Positions 50,159-58,402 of a stretch of 64,000 nucleotides of DNA are shown here, one piece after another (position 1 is the first letter of the stretch; each line of letters begins with the position of its first letter). The DNA is taken from NCBI GenBank assembly GCA_964600235.1, contig CAZRIV010000018.1, forward strand, positions 13,522 to 77,521. The letters are read 5' to 3'. Source of the DNA: MWEI01 sp964600235. Lineage in GTDB: Bacteria; Desulfobacterota; Desulfomonilia; UBA1062. Below the pieces are notes generated by a model, which saw only the letters and a program-made list of their open reading frames with translations, did no database searches and was not told where the DNA came from. The position numbers were made by a program, and so were the translations under genes.

Positions 50159-51106
50159 ATGATCCCCAGACAGAAGACCGACGGCACTGAGAACGAGAAT
50201 ATCATAAAGAGAGTTGTGGACGAGCTGTGCGAACCGGAATCATACGACCAGGTGTACCACAGGCCCACCCTGGAAGGGGTCATGCCCGCGCTCGATGTCC
50301 TTGCGGATATCGTGGAACGGGTGCGCAGTGTCATCTTTCCCGCCTATTTTTCCGACTCGGAGATGACGCTTTCCACCATGCCCTATATCGTGGGGAACCA
50401 TCTGGAAAAGATAGAGCGCCTGCTGAACGAGCAGATAAAGAGGGGGTTCGAGTTCTCCTGCGAGGTGACGGACCGCAAGGACTGTGTGGAATGCAACGAG
50501 AGGGCCATGATCCTCTCCCGGAAGTTCATCTCGACAATCCCCAAAATCAGGCGCCTTCTCATCAGCGATGTACTGGCCGCCTATGAGGGTGACCCTGCGG
50601 CCAAGAGCCTCAGCGAGGTCATCTTCTGCTACCCGAGCATCAAGACCATGACGAATTTCCGCATCGCCCACGAGCTCTACGGACTCGGCGCGGAGATCAT
50701 CCCGCGCATCATCACCGAGATGGCCCACTCGGCCACGGGCATAGACATCCACCCGGGCGCCACCATAGGCGAACGCTTCTTCATAGATCACGGCACCGGG
50801 ACCGTCATCGGGGAGACCTGCACCATCGGCCGCAATGTGAGGTTGTATCAGGGCGTGACGCTCGGCGCCAAGAGCTTCCCCAAGGACGATTCCGGAAGGC
50901 TCGTCAAGGGGATCCCCCGCCACCCCATCGTGGAAGACGACGTGATCATCTACTCGGGCACCACGATCCTGGGAAGGGTGATAATCGGCAAGGGCAGCAT
51001 CATAGGCGGGAACCTCTGGCTCGACCACGATGTGGAGCCGTGCACCATGGTGATGCAGGCCCCGGAGTCCAACAAGACCATCCTGTGCGCCAGGGAAGAG
51101 GCCTGA
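50159..51106 (+). CDS. cysE: Serine O-acetyltransferase
   Basis: A 315-residue protein with a helical N-terminal half and a left-handed hexapeptide-repeat half from about 195 (GIDIHPGATIGERFFIDHGTGTVIGE, then IGRNVRLYQGVTLGAKSF). His residues in IHPGA and IDHGTG match the catalytic histidines of serine acetyltransferases, and the EpsC/CysE-2 type with a long N-terminal region is recognised by its length. It makes O-acetylserine from serine and acetyl-CoA, the precursor of cysteine. Position right after nifS-nifU links cysteine synthesis to its use as sulfur donor. AGAGGT lies before the ATG. Confidence 0.9.
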   Translation: MIPRQKTDGTENENIIKRVVDELCEPESYDQVYHRPTLEGVMPALDVLADIVERVRSVIFPAYFSDSEMTLSTMPYIVGNHLEKIERLLNEQIKRGFEFSCEVTDRKDCVECNERAMILSRKFISTIPKIRRLLISDVLAAYEGDPAAKSLSEVIFCYPSIKTMTNFRIAHELYGLGAEIIPRIITEMAHSATGIDIHPGATIGERFFIDHGTGTVIGETCTIGRNVRLYQGVTLGAKSFPKDDSGRLVKGIPRHPIVEDDVIIYSGTTILGRVIIGKGSIIGGNLWLDHDVEPCTMVMQAPESNKTILCAREEA

Positions 51107-51118
51107 GGTTCCACCGCC

Positions 51119-52045
51119 ATGGGGAAGAAGGGGACGGGCTTATTCAATGAACAGTACAGATACTTTTATGCAGTCGCCATCATTGCCCTGGCCGGTATGA
51201 TGGTCCTTGTTCCCTCTGTTCATGGTGCGGAAAAAAAGCCGACGAACGTCTTCATGTGGTCCGTCCAGGGCACCGGGGCCAGGGTGTATATCCTGGGGTC
51301 CATGCATGTCCTGAAGGAAAGCTCCTACCCTCTGGATCAGCGGATTGAGAAGGCCTACGAGTCGTGCCCGAGGGTGGTCTTCGAAGCGAACCCGGCCGAG
51401 GCGGGCAGCGATGAGGTCAGGGGCATGATGCTCAAGCTGGGCACCTGCCGGGAAGGCAGGACCCTGCACAGCGAGATCTCCCCCAAGACCTATGACGCCC
51501 TCAGGAAGCGTGTCCTGGCAAACGGCATGAAGCCGGAACAGTTCAACACCTTCAGGCCGTGGTATGCGGCCCTTGTCATTGCATCCCTCGAGCTCAATAG
51601 GCTTGGATTCCTTCCCGAGCAGGGCCTTGACAGCCATTTCTACAGAAAGGCCTCTTCCGATAAGAAGGAAATGATCTTCCTGGAGACGGCCCGGCAGCAG
51701 CTGGACCTGCTGGCCAAGTCATTCCCCGGCCAGGAGGAGGACCTCCTCAGCCAGGCCCTGGAGGAAATGGCCGTGCTGGAAAAGATCTCCGCCGACATGG
51801 AAAAGGCATGGAAGGCAGGCGATGCAGAACAGATGGAGGCCTTCACCAGGAAGAGCCTCCAGGGATTTCCCGAGGTGGAAAAGAAGCTGTTCACCGAACG
51901 GAACAAGGCCTGGACAAAGCGCATATCAAAGCTGCTGACCGAAAAGGGCGATGTCTTCATGGTGGTGGGTGCCGGACACCTGGTGGGCAAAGGCGGCGTG
52001 ATCGACATGCTCAGGGCCAGGGGCTACACAGCGGTGCAGCAGTAG
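51119..52045 (+). CDS. TraB/GumN (Tiki-like) family protein
   Basis: A 308-residue protein with an N-terminal signal or anchor helix near 15-36 (YAVAIIALAGMMVLVPSVHGA). The family motifs are GSMHVLKESSYPLDQRIEKAY near 60-80, the FEAN region near 88, LEQGLD-like LPEQGLDSHFYRKA near 165, FLETARQQLDLL near 187 and the C-terminal GAGHLVGKGGVIDMLRARGY near 284-303. TraB/GumN/Tiki proteins are predicted metalloproteases or related hydrolases outside the cytoplasm; function in bacteria is poorly defined. It begins 12 bp after cysE and may be co-transcribed. Confidence 0.88.
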   Translation: MGKKGTGLFNEQYRYFYAVAIIALAGMMVLVPSVHGAEKKPTNVFMWSVQGTGARVYILGSMHVLKESSYPLDQRIEKAYESCPRVVFEANPAEAGSDEVRGMMLKLGTCREGRTLHSEISPKTYDALRKRVLANGMKPEQFNTFRPWYAALVIASLELNRLGFLPEQGLDSHFYRKASSDKKEMIFLETARQQLDLLAKSFPGQEEDLLSQALEEMAVLEKISADMEKAWKAGDAEQMEAFTRKSLQGFPEVEKKLFTERNKAWTKRISKLLTEKGDVFMVVGAGHLVGKGGVIDMLRARGYTAVQQ

Positions 52046-52171
52046 CTGGAGCAAGAGCCACAAGACCCATGGTGTAATCAGGGCGCCTGAGATATCAGCC
52101 TTATTTCATGATGAATTATGATCATGGCGGTTGCAGACGGCCTCTTTGCCTCCCCTGAAAAATAAGGGGGT

Positions 52172-53017
52172 TCACCGGCCGCCGAACCTGAAATGCCCGA
52201 TGCGCGACATGGTGCGGATCACCTCCCGTTCGATTTCCGAGTATTGGCCGTCCTCGGACAGGGCCTCCCTGAGGGCCTCTGGCATCCGGTCACCGAAGCC
52301 GTGATACACGTAATACTCCTCGATGAAGACGATACCCGGATGGAATGCTTCGATCTCCCCCCAGTGGTCCATGCCCCATTTCCACATCCCGTACATCTTC
52401 CTGAGGAAGGTGTACGGAGAGCTGTTCCGCGCGGCATGGATGTGCCAGTTGCTGTACACGTCCAGGATCAGCTCGGCCCGGGCAAACCCACTGGCCATGC
52501 CCGCCAGGATCGAACGCACCTGCCGGGGGAGTAAGTATACGAACAGGCCTTCGGCGATGAAAAGGACGGGCCTGTCCCGGGGGATGCCCCGCATCCAGGA
52601 GATGTCAAGGACCGATGCGCCCAAGGAACGGTGCCGGTCGGTATCCGGGAAAAAGGCCTTTCTCAGCTCCATGACCTCGGGCAGGTCGATATCGATCCAC
52701 AGGACCGAGGCGGTGTCCAGCCTCTCATGCCGGAAGTCAAGTCCCGGGCCCAGACTGACGACAACCGTACCGGGATGCCGGGCAATATGGCCCCGGGTCA
52801 GGGTGTCGAAGATAACGGACCGGCAGGCCAGGCTCAACTGCATATCCTCGGGGACCTCATCGAACAGGGAGTGATCGAAGTCCAGTTTTTCCACGAGCTG
52901 CGCATACCGCTTGTCCGAGATTTTCCCGTCCGGCCGCAGACTCTCGCGATAGCGCATGTACAGCGTGAACAGGAGCGTCTCGGATACGCCCTTGAGCGAT
53001 CGTGCATTTATCTTCAT
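52172..53017 (-). CDS. SAM-dependent methyltransferase, leucine carboxyl methyltransferase type
   Basis: A 281-residue protein of the LCM/PPM1-like methyltransferase family. The SAM-binding core is VVVSLGPGLDFRHERLD near 85-101, the acidic motif WIDIDLPEVMELR near 107-119, and FIAEGLFVYLLPRQVRSIL near 150-168. Bacterial members often act on polyketides or small acids; the substrate is not known. The N-terminus SLKGVSETLLFTLYMRYRESLRPDG is the family's usual lead-in. It lies 92 bp after the half-size EamA gene on the same strand and may belong to the HxlR-controlled operon. A GGAG-like site is weak (GAGTTCTTACC). Confidence 0.85.
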   Translation of the reverse strand: MKINARSLKGVSETLLFTLYMRYRESLRPDGKISDKRYAQLVEKLDFDHSLFDEVPEDMQLSLACRSVIFDTLTRGHIARHPGTVVVSLGPGLDFRHERLDTASVLWIDIDLPEVMELRKAFFPDTDRHRSLGASVLDISWMRGIPRDRPVLFIAEGLFVYLLPRQVRSILAGMASGFARAELILDVYSNWHIHAARNSSPYTFLRKMYGMWKWGMDHWGEIEAFHPGIVFIEEYYVYHGFGDRMPEALREALSEDGQYSEIEREVIRTMSRIGHFRFGGR

Positions 53018-53108
53018 GGTAAGAACTCCTGTTCATGACAGGTTCGGTGAACACACCGGGTCTTTCGGCCATATGCGCACGCGCGGATTAAGCGTGAATA
53101 AAACCGGG

Positions 53109-53558
53109 TCAATCCCTTGTCATGAGATACAATCCCGCCAGGGATAGTGCTATCCCTGCGGCCTTTTCAAGGCCTATCCGCTCGCGGAAAACGATTGTCC
53201 CGACGGGAATGAGAACCATGCCGACGGCGGCATAGGAGAAGAACGTCCCGGTGGAGAGGGTCCAGCCGGACCGGTAGTACAGGACGTGCCCGGCCACGAC
53301 CCCCACCAGGGAAACGCCGGAACAGACATTGGCCCAGCCGGCGTGTCTGAAGTGACTGACAAGTCCCTGGGGATCAGCGGCCATGGGCAGGAGGACAAGG
53401 GAAACGGCCAGGGCGGACACAAGGGTGATCATGGCGGACACCACGGGGGGAACGTGGCCGGGGATGGATTTCTGGCATACGTGGTAGACCACCGTGGAGC
53501 CTACGAGAAGAGCGGCCGAGCCGGTCATGAGAAAAGCCGGACCGTTCGTCACGGGCAT
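53109..53558 (-). CDS. EamA/DMT-family half transporter
   Basis: A 149-residue integral membrane protein with about five hydrophobic segments (GPAFLMTGSAALLVGSTVVYHV, PPVVSAMITLVSALAVSLVLLPM, WANVCSGVSLVGVVAGHVLYY, GTFFSYAAVGMVLIPVGTIVF, GLEKAAGIALSLAGLYLM). The C-terminal ERIGLEKAAGIALSLAGLYL is the EamA/DMT signature. At half the normal ten-helix size it must dimerise to make a transporter, as small multidrug proteins do. Its start overlaps the MaoC-like gene by 10 bases, so the two are coupled. Substrate cannot be told; linkage to the HxlR regulator hints at export of an organic compound. Confidence 0.8.
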   Translation of the reverse strand: MPVTNGPAFLMTGSAALLVGSTVVYHVCQKSIPGHVPPVVSAMITLVSALAVSLVLLPMAADPQGLVSHFRHAGWANVCSGVSLVGVVAGHVLYYRSGWTLSTGTFFSYAAVGMVLIPVGTIVFRERIGLEKAAGIALSLAGLYLMTRD

Positions 53559-54442
53559 GTATCCCGCGAATGCTCAAGGGCAAGGGATCCCTTCAGGTGC
53601 AGCCTCTCGTCATTGCAGGATCGCACCTCGAACAGGCATGCAGCCGCATCTTCAGCGCGGCGGTATATCAGGTCCACTGCCGCGGGCAGATACACGGGCA
53701 GCTTGTATTCGACCACGAGCTCCTTTGGACTCCACGTGATCCGTTCCTCGAGGCAGGCCGTGACCAGGGAAAGCATGTACATCCCCTGGACGATGGGCTG
53801 CTTGAAGCCGAAGGGCCGGGCCGTCAACGCGTACAGGTGGATGGGGTTGTAGTCGCCGGAGACCTTTGCATACCGGCGTCCCGCATCCTTTGGCAGACAC
53901 AGGGGCAGCCGGTCTCCCTCGAGGGCCGCGGTGGGCGTCTTCGTATTTTTCCCGGATGCATGGCTGCGGTTTCTGGAGAGAAAACCGCTGCGGCACTCGA
54001 GGGCCTTGTGCGCGTTCACGAAAAAGTCCGTCACGATGTCGAACGTCCTGCCCCGGGGTGCCGTCCTTTCGCCCTCTATCCGGCATCGCATGTCGAATGC
54101 GTCCGTCAAGGCGGCGTCTTCATACTGTCTGAAGGTGTTCTCCACATGGATGAGACCGGCAATGCGCAGCCGAAAGGCCGGATCAGTCAGCAGTGCAAGC
54201 TGGACGCGCTGGGCCATGACATAGTAATACGGCAGGGGGATGCTTTCTCCGGGCTTGTACCCGCATGTCCGGCTGAACGCGGCCAATGCATCGGGTTCTA
54301 TCCGGGCACCCGTTACGGACCTTTCGATTCTTTCAAGTGGCGTCGTCTCCTTCAGTCCGGATTTGCGGGAGACCGCCGCCTTCAGCAGCAGTCCGGCCAA
54401 AGAGGGGAGTTGGGAATAAGGCATGCAGGGGACAGTACTCAT
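53549..54442 (-). CDS. MaoC-like acyl-CoA dehydratase domain protein
   Basis: A 297-residue protein starting at 54442, where AGGAGGTGCAG precedes the ATG. The C-terminal half has the hydratase-2 motif YAKVSGDYNPIHLYALTARP near 198-217, with the catalytic Asp/His pair in D-x-N-P-x-H, and FGFKQPIVQGMYMLSLV. The N-terminal half reads as a degenerate hot-dog domain (YYYVMAQRVQLALL, HVENTFRQYEDAAL), giving the double hot-dog architecture of eukaryotic-type enoyl-CoA hydratase 2. It probably hydrates a 2-enoyl-CoA or dehydrates its hydroxy form. Coupling to the EamA gene and to HxlR suggests a role in turnover of a small aromatic or fatty compound. Confidence 0.85.
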   Translation of the reverse strand: MSTVPCMPYSQLPSLAGLLLKAAVSRKSGLKETTPLERIERSVTGARIEPDALAAFSRTCGYKPGESIPLPYYYVMAQRVQLALLTDPAFRLRIAGLIHVENTFRQYEDAALTDAFDMRCRIEGERTAPRGRTFDIVTDFFVNAHKALECRSGFLSRNRSHASGKNTKTPTAALEGDRLPLCLPKDAGRRYAKVSGDYNPIHLYALTARPFGFKQPIVQGMYMLSLVTACLEERITWSPKELVVEYKLPVYLPAAVDLIYRRAEDAAACLFEVRSCNDERLHLKGSLALEHSRDTCP

Positions 54443-54485
54443 CTGCACCTCCTGGGTTTTGAGTGCGATCCGTACGGGTATGGTA

Positions 54486-54887
54486 TCATGGGGCAAAATA
54501 CCCGTGGTATTCGGCCGGGATGAGGGCCTTGTTGACTTCGAACAGCTCTATGAGCACGCCGTCGGGTGCGGGAACCATGATGTACTTCATGTACCCGAGC
54601 TCGGTCACGTCCTTTTTGAATGGAACCCCAGCGGCTTTCAGGAGGCCATAGTCCCTTTGGACGTCGTCCGTCTGGATGCCGAAATGATGGATGCTTCCCG
54701 GCCCCGGCATCTTCGGGGCCTGGTCATAGAAGTGTATCCTGCCGGAGCCGACCTTCATGAAGACATTGCGGGCGCCCGCGACCTCCATGTCCAGGACGAT
54801 CTCCCCTCCGAAGAAGTCCTGGTAAAAGGCCATGCTCCTGGCGATGTCCGAGGCGAAGAGATGCACGTGGTGAACATGATGGGGCAT
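54486..54887 (-). CDS. VOC-family (glyoxalase/dioxygenase-like) protein
   Basis: A 133-residue single VOC unit: HHVHHVHLFASDIARSMAFYQDFFGGEIVLD near 3-33, then FGIQTDDVQRDYGLLKAAGV near 68-87 and PAPDGVLIELFEV near 106-118. Metal-binding His (HHVHLF), His in SIHHFG and Glu in IELFE match the usual three-residue metal site. The family covers glyoxalase I, extradiol dioxygenases and antibiotic-binding proteins, so the exact reaction is open. It is the second gene of the HxlR-headed operon, 19 bp after the regulator. Confidence 0.85.
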   Translation of the reverse strand: MPHHVHHVHLFASDIARSMAFYQDFFGGEIVLDMEVAGARNVFMKVGSGRIHFYDQAPKMPGPGSIHHFGIQTDDVQRDYGLLKAAGVPFKKDVTELGYMKYIMVPAPDGVLIELFEVNKALIPAEYHGYFAP

Positions 54888-54906
54888 ATGTCCCTCCTTA
54901 TGAATC

Positions 54907-55290
54907 TTATTTTTTACGGACCTTTGACGTCCGGCTGCCGTTCAGTCGAGGCCCGGGCGCGGACTGATCCACGGCCCAGCGCTCGGCCCATTCCTTGAGC
55001 TGCCAGATGAGGGTGCCCAGCTCGAGGCCCTGCTCGGTAATGACATACCCCTGTCCGCCGCGCTGCTCGATGATCCCTGTGGCGCGAAGCTCGGACAGTC
55101 GGGTGTTGAGCACGGTGGGGGAGATGTCCCCGCAGAGCCTCTGCAGGTCCCTGAAGCTGGAAGGGCCGTTTGTATGCAGCTCCCACAGGACCCTCAGCGA
55201 CCACCGCCTGCCCAGCAGGTCGAGGACTGCCATGAGGGGGCGGCCTGTCTGTGAGCCTCTTACCTTGATGCCTGGTTTCGGTGCAGCCAT
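54907..55290 (-). CDS. HxlR-family transcriptional regulator
   Basis: A 127-residue winged-helix regulator. The HxlR core VLDLLGRRWSLRVLWELHTNGPSSFRDLQR near 22-51 is followed by ISPTVLNTRLSELRATGIIEQR and YVITEQGLELGTLIWQLKEWAERW. The usual N-terminal cysteine of the redox-sensing HypR-type HxlR proteins is absent; the only cysteine, in RLCGDIS, is in the helix-turn-helix region. GGGGAGG precedes the ATG. A 28-bp inverted repeat upstream is a clear operator candidate, so it probably represses itself and the VOC-MaoC-EamA genes until an electrophile or aldehyde appears. Confidence 0.9.
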   Translation of the reverse strand: MAAPKPGIKVRGSQTGRPLMAVLDLLGRRWSLRVLWELHTNGPSSFRDLQRLCGDISPTVLNTRLSELRATGIIEQRGGQGYVITEQGLELGTLIWQLKEWAERWAVDQSAPGPRLNGSRTSKVRKK

Positions 55291-55308
55291 GGATCCTCCC
55301 CGAGTGAT

Positions 55309-55336
55309 ACTAAATCAGTAGCGCTACAGAATAAGT
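55309..55336. promoter_or_regulatory. HxlR operator, 28-bp inverted repeat
   Basis: ACTAAATCAGTAGC (55309-55322) and GCTACAGAATAAGT (55323-55336) match as inverted halves in 11 of 14 positions around a GTAGCGCTAC core. It sits 19 bases before the start codon at 55290. A -35-like TTGACG (minus strand, 55355-55360) lies upstream with an unclear -10 inside the repeat, so a bound dimer of HxlR would block RNA polymerase. The size is right for this family. Binding is inferred from location. Confidence 0.55.
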
Positions 55337-55400
55337 AGCAGAGATCCGTTTGCGCGTCAATCCTTTTTACGTTTACCAGGGATGGGGGGATAACCGGGGG

Positions 55401-57902
55401 TTATGTGCCGCTGTCAATGGTTCTTCTCACGCCCTTGAGCAGCTCGGTGCGCGTAAACGGCTTCATGATGAGGTTGACGCCGGGCTCCATGATGCCGCGA
55501 TTGAGGATGTGGTCCTCCGTGTAGCCTGACATGAACAGTATCTTCATGGCCGGGAACTCCTTCTTGAGCTGCTCCGCGAGCATGCTTCCGTTCATGCCTG
55601 GCATGATCACATCGGTGAGGAGCAGATGGACCGGGCCGTCATGTTCCCTCATGCGCCCGATGGCATCCTGGGCGTTCGCCGCATCGATGACACGGTATCC
55701 CGCCGATGCGAGTATCTTCATGCCGAGGCCGCGGACGATATCGTCGTCCTCGCACAGGAGGATCGTTTCTGTGCCCCCCTTCACTCCCGCGTCCTTTGCC
55801 GGGGGGGTGTCATGCCGGGCAGGGCCTTCGGCGGCAGGCAGATAGATACAAAAGCTCGACCCCATGCCGGGCCTGCTTTTCACGGTGATGTGGCCTCCGG
55901 CCTGCTTGACGATGCCGAAGACGCTCGACAGGCCGAGTCCGGTGCCCCGCCCCCGCTCCTTGGTGGTGAAGAAGGGTTCGAAGATGCGCGCCATGGTGGT
56001 CTCGTCCATGCCCTGGCCCGTGTCGCTCACGCTCAGGACGGTATGTGGCCCTGTGCGGGCATCCGCATGGTCGGCCGTATGGGAATCGTCCAGTGTCGTT
56101 CCGATTGTTCCTATCTCGAGGACACCTCCATCGGGCATGGCATCACGGGCGTTCACGGCCAGGTTTACGATCACCTGCTCCATCTGCCTCGCATCGGCAT
56201 AGACCGGATAGGCGTCGGGCGTTAAGGAGTATTTCAGCTCAATGTTCTCCGGGATAAGCCGCCGAAGCATCTTTGTCATGCCGTCGAGCGTGGCATTGAG
56301 ATCGAAGACCTCCGGCTTGGCGACTTCCTTGCGGCTGAACATGAGGAGCTGGCGGGTAAGGGACGCCGCGCGCTGAGCGGCGAGCTTTATTTCCGTAACC
56401 TCGTGGACGATGCTCTGTTGCGAGACGTGCTTCTTCTCCAGAGAGTCCAGTGCCAGCTCGGCATTGCCGAGGATGGCTGTCATGAGGTTGTTGAAATCGT
56501 GCGCCACGCCTCCTGCCAGGGAACCGACGGCCTCCATCTTCTGCGCCTGGAGGAGCTGCGCCTCGAGCCGGGCCTTCTCCTCCTCGGCCTTCTTGCGCCC
56601 GGTGATGTCGGTGATGACACTCAGTATGCATTGCTGGCCCCTGACCATGCTGGGGGCTGCGGAGAGCAGGCAGGTGACGATCTGCCCGGACTTTGTCCGA
56701 AGCAGTATCTCGAGGCTTCCTATCTGCCCTGCTTCCCGGATTTTTTGCAGGACCAGGTCCTTATCATCCGGGTTCTCGACAAGGATCCCGAGCTCGAGTG
56801 CAGTGCGCCCCACGGCCTCCTGGCGCGAATAGCCGAGTATGTGCGTGAAGGCATCGTTGATGTCCAGTATGCGGCCTTCATCGGCGGTGAAGATGGTGAT
56901 GATGGCGGGAGACTCGCGGAAGATCGTGGCAAGGCGCTGCTCGGATTCCTGATAATCCCGGGTCCGTATGGAGACCTGCCGCCTCAGCGACCATGACCAT
57001 GCCAGGATTCCCGCCAGGAGGACCAATATGGCTGCAAGGGGGAACACGAGGTATCTCAGCATGGCCTCCCGCCACCGCTGCTCTTCGTACACCCCGAACC
57101 ACCTGTCCTGTATCTCTTTGTATCTGCCCGTTGATTTGAGGATGTTCAGCCCCTCGTTCAGCTTCTGCACGAGCTGGTGGTTGCCCTGCGCGACGGCAAA
57201 GCAGTAATGGCCTGCCGGCAGTCCCGTCTCGATGGCCACGAGGTTCGTGAGCTTGAACACCTTGGCGTAGTAGAGGCCCTGCATCTTGGACGAGAGGAGC
57301 GCCCCGTCGTGCCTGCCCGAAGAGAGCAGGCGAAGAGCCTCTGCGGGGTCTGTCACGGGGATGATGGAGGAGGCGAGCCCCGTGCTCCTCAGGTAGTCGT
57401 TCATGAGATCGCCCTTCTGAACGATGATCTCCCTGCCCCGTATATCCTCCAGGGAGCTTATGGGAGACCCCTTGCGGACGAAGAGCCCGGATGTCACCAG
57501 CGTATGCGGGATGGAGAAGTCCACGGATGCATCCCGTTCCTTTGAATAGTACATCCCCGCCAGTACGTCCACGCGGCCGGATTCCAGGTCCTGCCTGACC
57601 TGGTTCCATGGTCCCAGCCTGACATGCACCGTGTAGCCCATGGCTTCGCCCACGGCCTGCATGAGCTCGATGTTGAATCCCGTAGGCCTGCCGTGCTCGA
57701 CGAACTCGAACGGCGGGTATTCATGGTCTCCGCTCACGAAGAGAACGGGCCTGGACGGCTGGGTTCCCGGGGACTGCCCGGGGGCGGCCCGGGCCTGCGC
57801 GGGGGGCAATGCCAGGCAGGCTGCGACGGCCAGAACCGTTATGACGATGCCGGCCGGGTGTGTATGAGCGACCTGTATAAGGGTAGACCGGGAGCCAGCC
57901 AT
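55401..57902 (-). CDS. Solute-binding (SBP-bac-3) sensor hybrid histidine kinase
   Basis: An 833-residue membrane kinase. A signal or anchor helix near 20-38 precedes a periplasmic family-3 solute-binding domain (about 52-270; PPFEFVEHGRPTGFNIELMQAVGEAMGY and GRVDVLAGMYYSKERDASVDFS). A transmembrane helix lies near 285-305 (YLVFPLAAILVLLAGILAW), then a PAS domain (about 325-445), HisKA with SLAGGVAHDFNNLMTAILGN near 463-482, HATPase with GRGTGLGLSSVFGIVKQAGG near 660, and a C-terminal REC domain with TDVIMPGMNGSM near 768. It probably senses an amino-acid-like ligand in the periplasm, as BvgS/EvgS relatives do. No response-regulator gene is adjacent. Confidence 0.9.
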   Translation of the reverse strand: MAGSRSTLIQVAHTHPAGIVITVLAVAACLALPPAQARAAPGQSPGTQPSRPVLFVSGDHEYPPFEFVEHGRPTGFNIELMQAVGEAMGYTVHVRLGPWNQVRQDLESGRVDVLAGMYYSKERDASVDFSIPHTLVTSGLFVRKGSPISSLEDIRGREIIVQKGDLMNDYLRSTGLASSIIPVTDPAEALRLLSSGRHDGALLSSKMQGLYYAKVFKLTNLVAIETGLPAGHYCFAVAQGNHQLVQKLNEGLNILKSTGRYKEIQDRWFGVYEEQRWREAMLRYLVFPLAAILVLLAGILAWSWSLRRQVSIRTRDYQESEQRLATIFRESPAIITIFTADEGRILDINDAFTHILGYSRQEAVGRTALELGILVENPDDKDLVLQKIREAGQIGSLEILLRTKSGQIVTCLLSAAPSMVRGQQCILSVITDITGRKKAEEEKARLEAQLLQAQKMEAVGSLAGGVAHDFNNLMTAILGNAELALDSLEKKHVSQQSIVHEVTEIKLAAQRAASLTRQLLMFSRKEVAKPEVFDLNATLDGMTKMLRRLIPENIELKYSLTPDAYPVYADARQMEQVIVNLAVNARDAMPDGGVLEIGTIGTTLDDSHTADHADARTGPHTVLSVSDTGQGMDETTMARIFEPFFTTKERGRGTGLGLSSVFGIVKQAGGHITVKSRPGMGSSFCIYLPAAEGPARHDTPPAKDAGVKGGTETILLCEDDDIVRGLGMKILASAGYRVIDAANAQDAIGRMREHDGPVHLLLTDVIMPGMNGSMLAEQLKKEFPAMKILFMSGYTEDHILNRGIMEPGVNLIMKPFTRTELLKGVRRTIDSGT

Positions 57903-58035
57903 ATATTCCTTCAGTGAAGACCTCTCATGTACATATCAGGTGGTTTTCGCCATCTATCCAATATTGTAAGAATAATCCCATGAGTCGAGGAAGCAAGTCT
58001 AAAGGGTGCATTACGTGGTCAATGAGATCTCATGA

Positions 58036-58061
58036 AGGAAAAGGCTGCATCTCAGGCAGCC
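58036..58061 (-). terminator. Terminator behind the 41-residue basic protein gene
   Basis: On the minus strand GGCTGC pairs with GCAGCC around a 7-nt loop (58061-58043) and is followed by TTTTCC. It lies about 90 bases downstream of the small gene's stop and is oriented to end its transcript. The stem is short but GC-rich. Confidence 0.5.
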
Positions 58062-58074
58062 CTTCAGAAGCGGG

Positions 58075-58131
58075 GTCGGCATCTTTGCCCGGGGGTTATG
58101 CGGAGGCAGGGCCATTCAGGATGATGCCGAC
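58075..58131. repeat. Long-range inverted repeat (hairpin-forming)
   Basis: GTCGGCATC (58075-58083) and GATGCCGAC (58123-58131) are perfect 9-bp inverted arms with a 39-bp spacer that contains a further GCCC/GGGC pair (58087-58090 and 58109-58112). It lies between the sensor-kinase gene and the small basic gene and could be a structured 3' region of the latter's message. No known RNA family is recognised. Confidence 0.4.
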
Positions 58132-58150
58132 AGGCGGTGAATTCCTTTTT

Positions 58151-58276
58151 CTACTTTATTTCCCCGGGGCGCCTCTTAGCCTTGTCGCGCCGTATCCTGT
58201 CTTTCTGAACCTTGCTGCGTTCCTTGATGAGACGGGAGATGTCCTTCTGGCGGCGTGTGAGTTTCTCTCCTGCCAT
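58151..58276 (-). CDS. Small basic protein, 41 residues
   Basis: A 41-residue protein (starts MAGEKLTRRQKDISR, ends RRDKAKRRPGEIK) with about one-third Lys/Arg. The start at 58276 has a very strong ribosome site (AAGGAGGCCGC), better than an in-frame ATG at 58333. Charge and amphipathic spacing suggest an RNA- or DNA-binding peptide; I do not recognise a family. It is 126 bp after the NDK-like gene on the same strand and is followed by a terminator hairpin at 58036-58061, so it may be a separate unit or the end of that operon. Ribosome site plus terminator support a real gene. Confidence 0.6.
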   Translation of the reverse strand: MAGEKLTRRQKDISRLIKERSKVQKDRIRRDKAKRRPGEIK

Positions 58277-58402
58277 GCGGCCTCCTTGGATAATGATCGA
58301 GCCGTACTGCCCGCGTTCCTTTTTCAAGGACACGCGGTTCCGTAAAAGGGCAGAACCCTGCGTGACCGCTTCGGGAAGCCTCCCCCGGGGGGAAGTCCCT
58401 TC

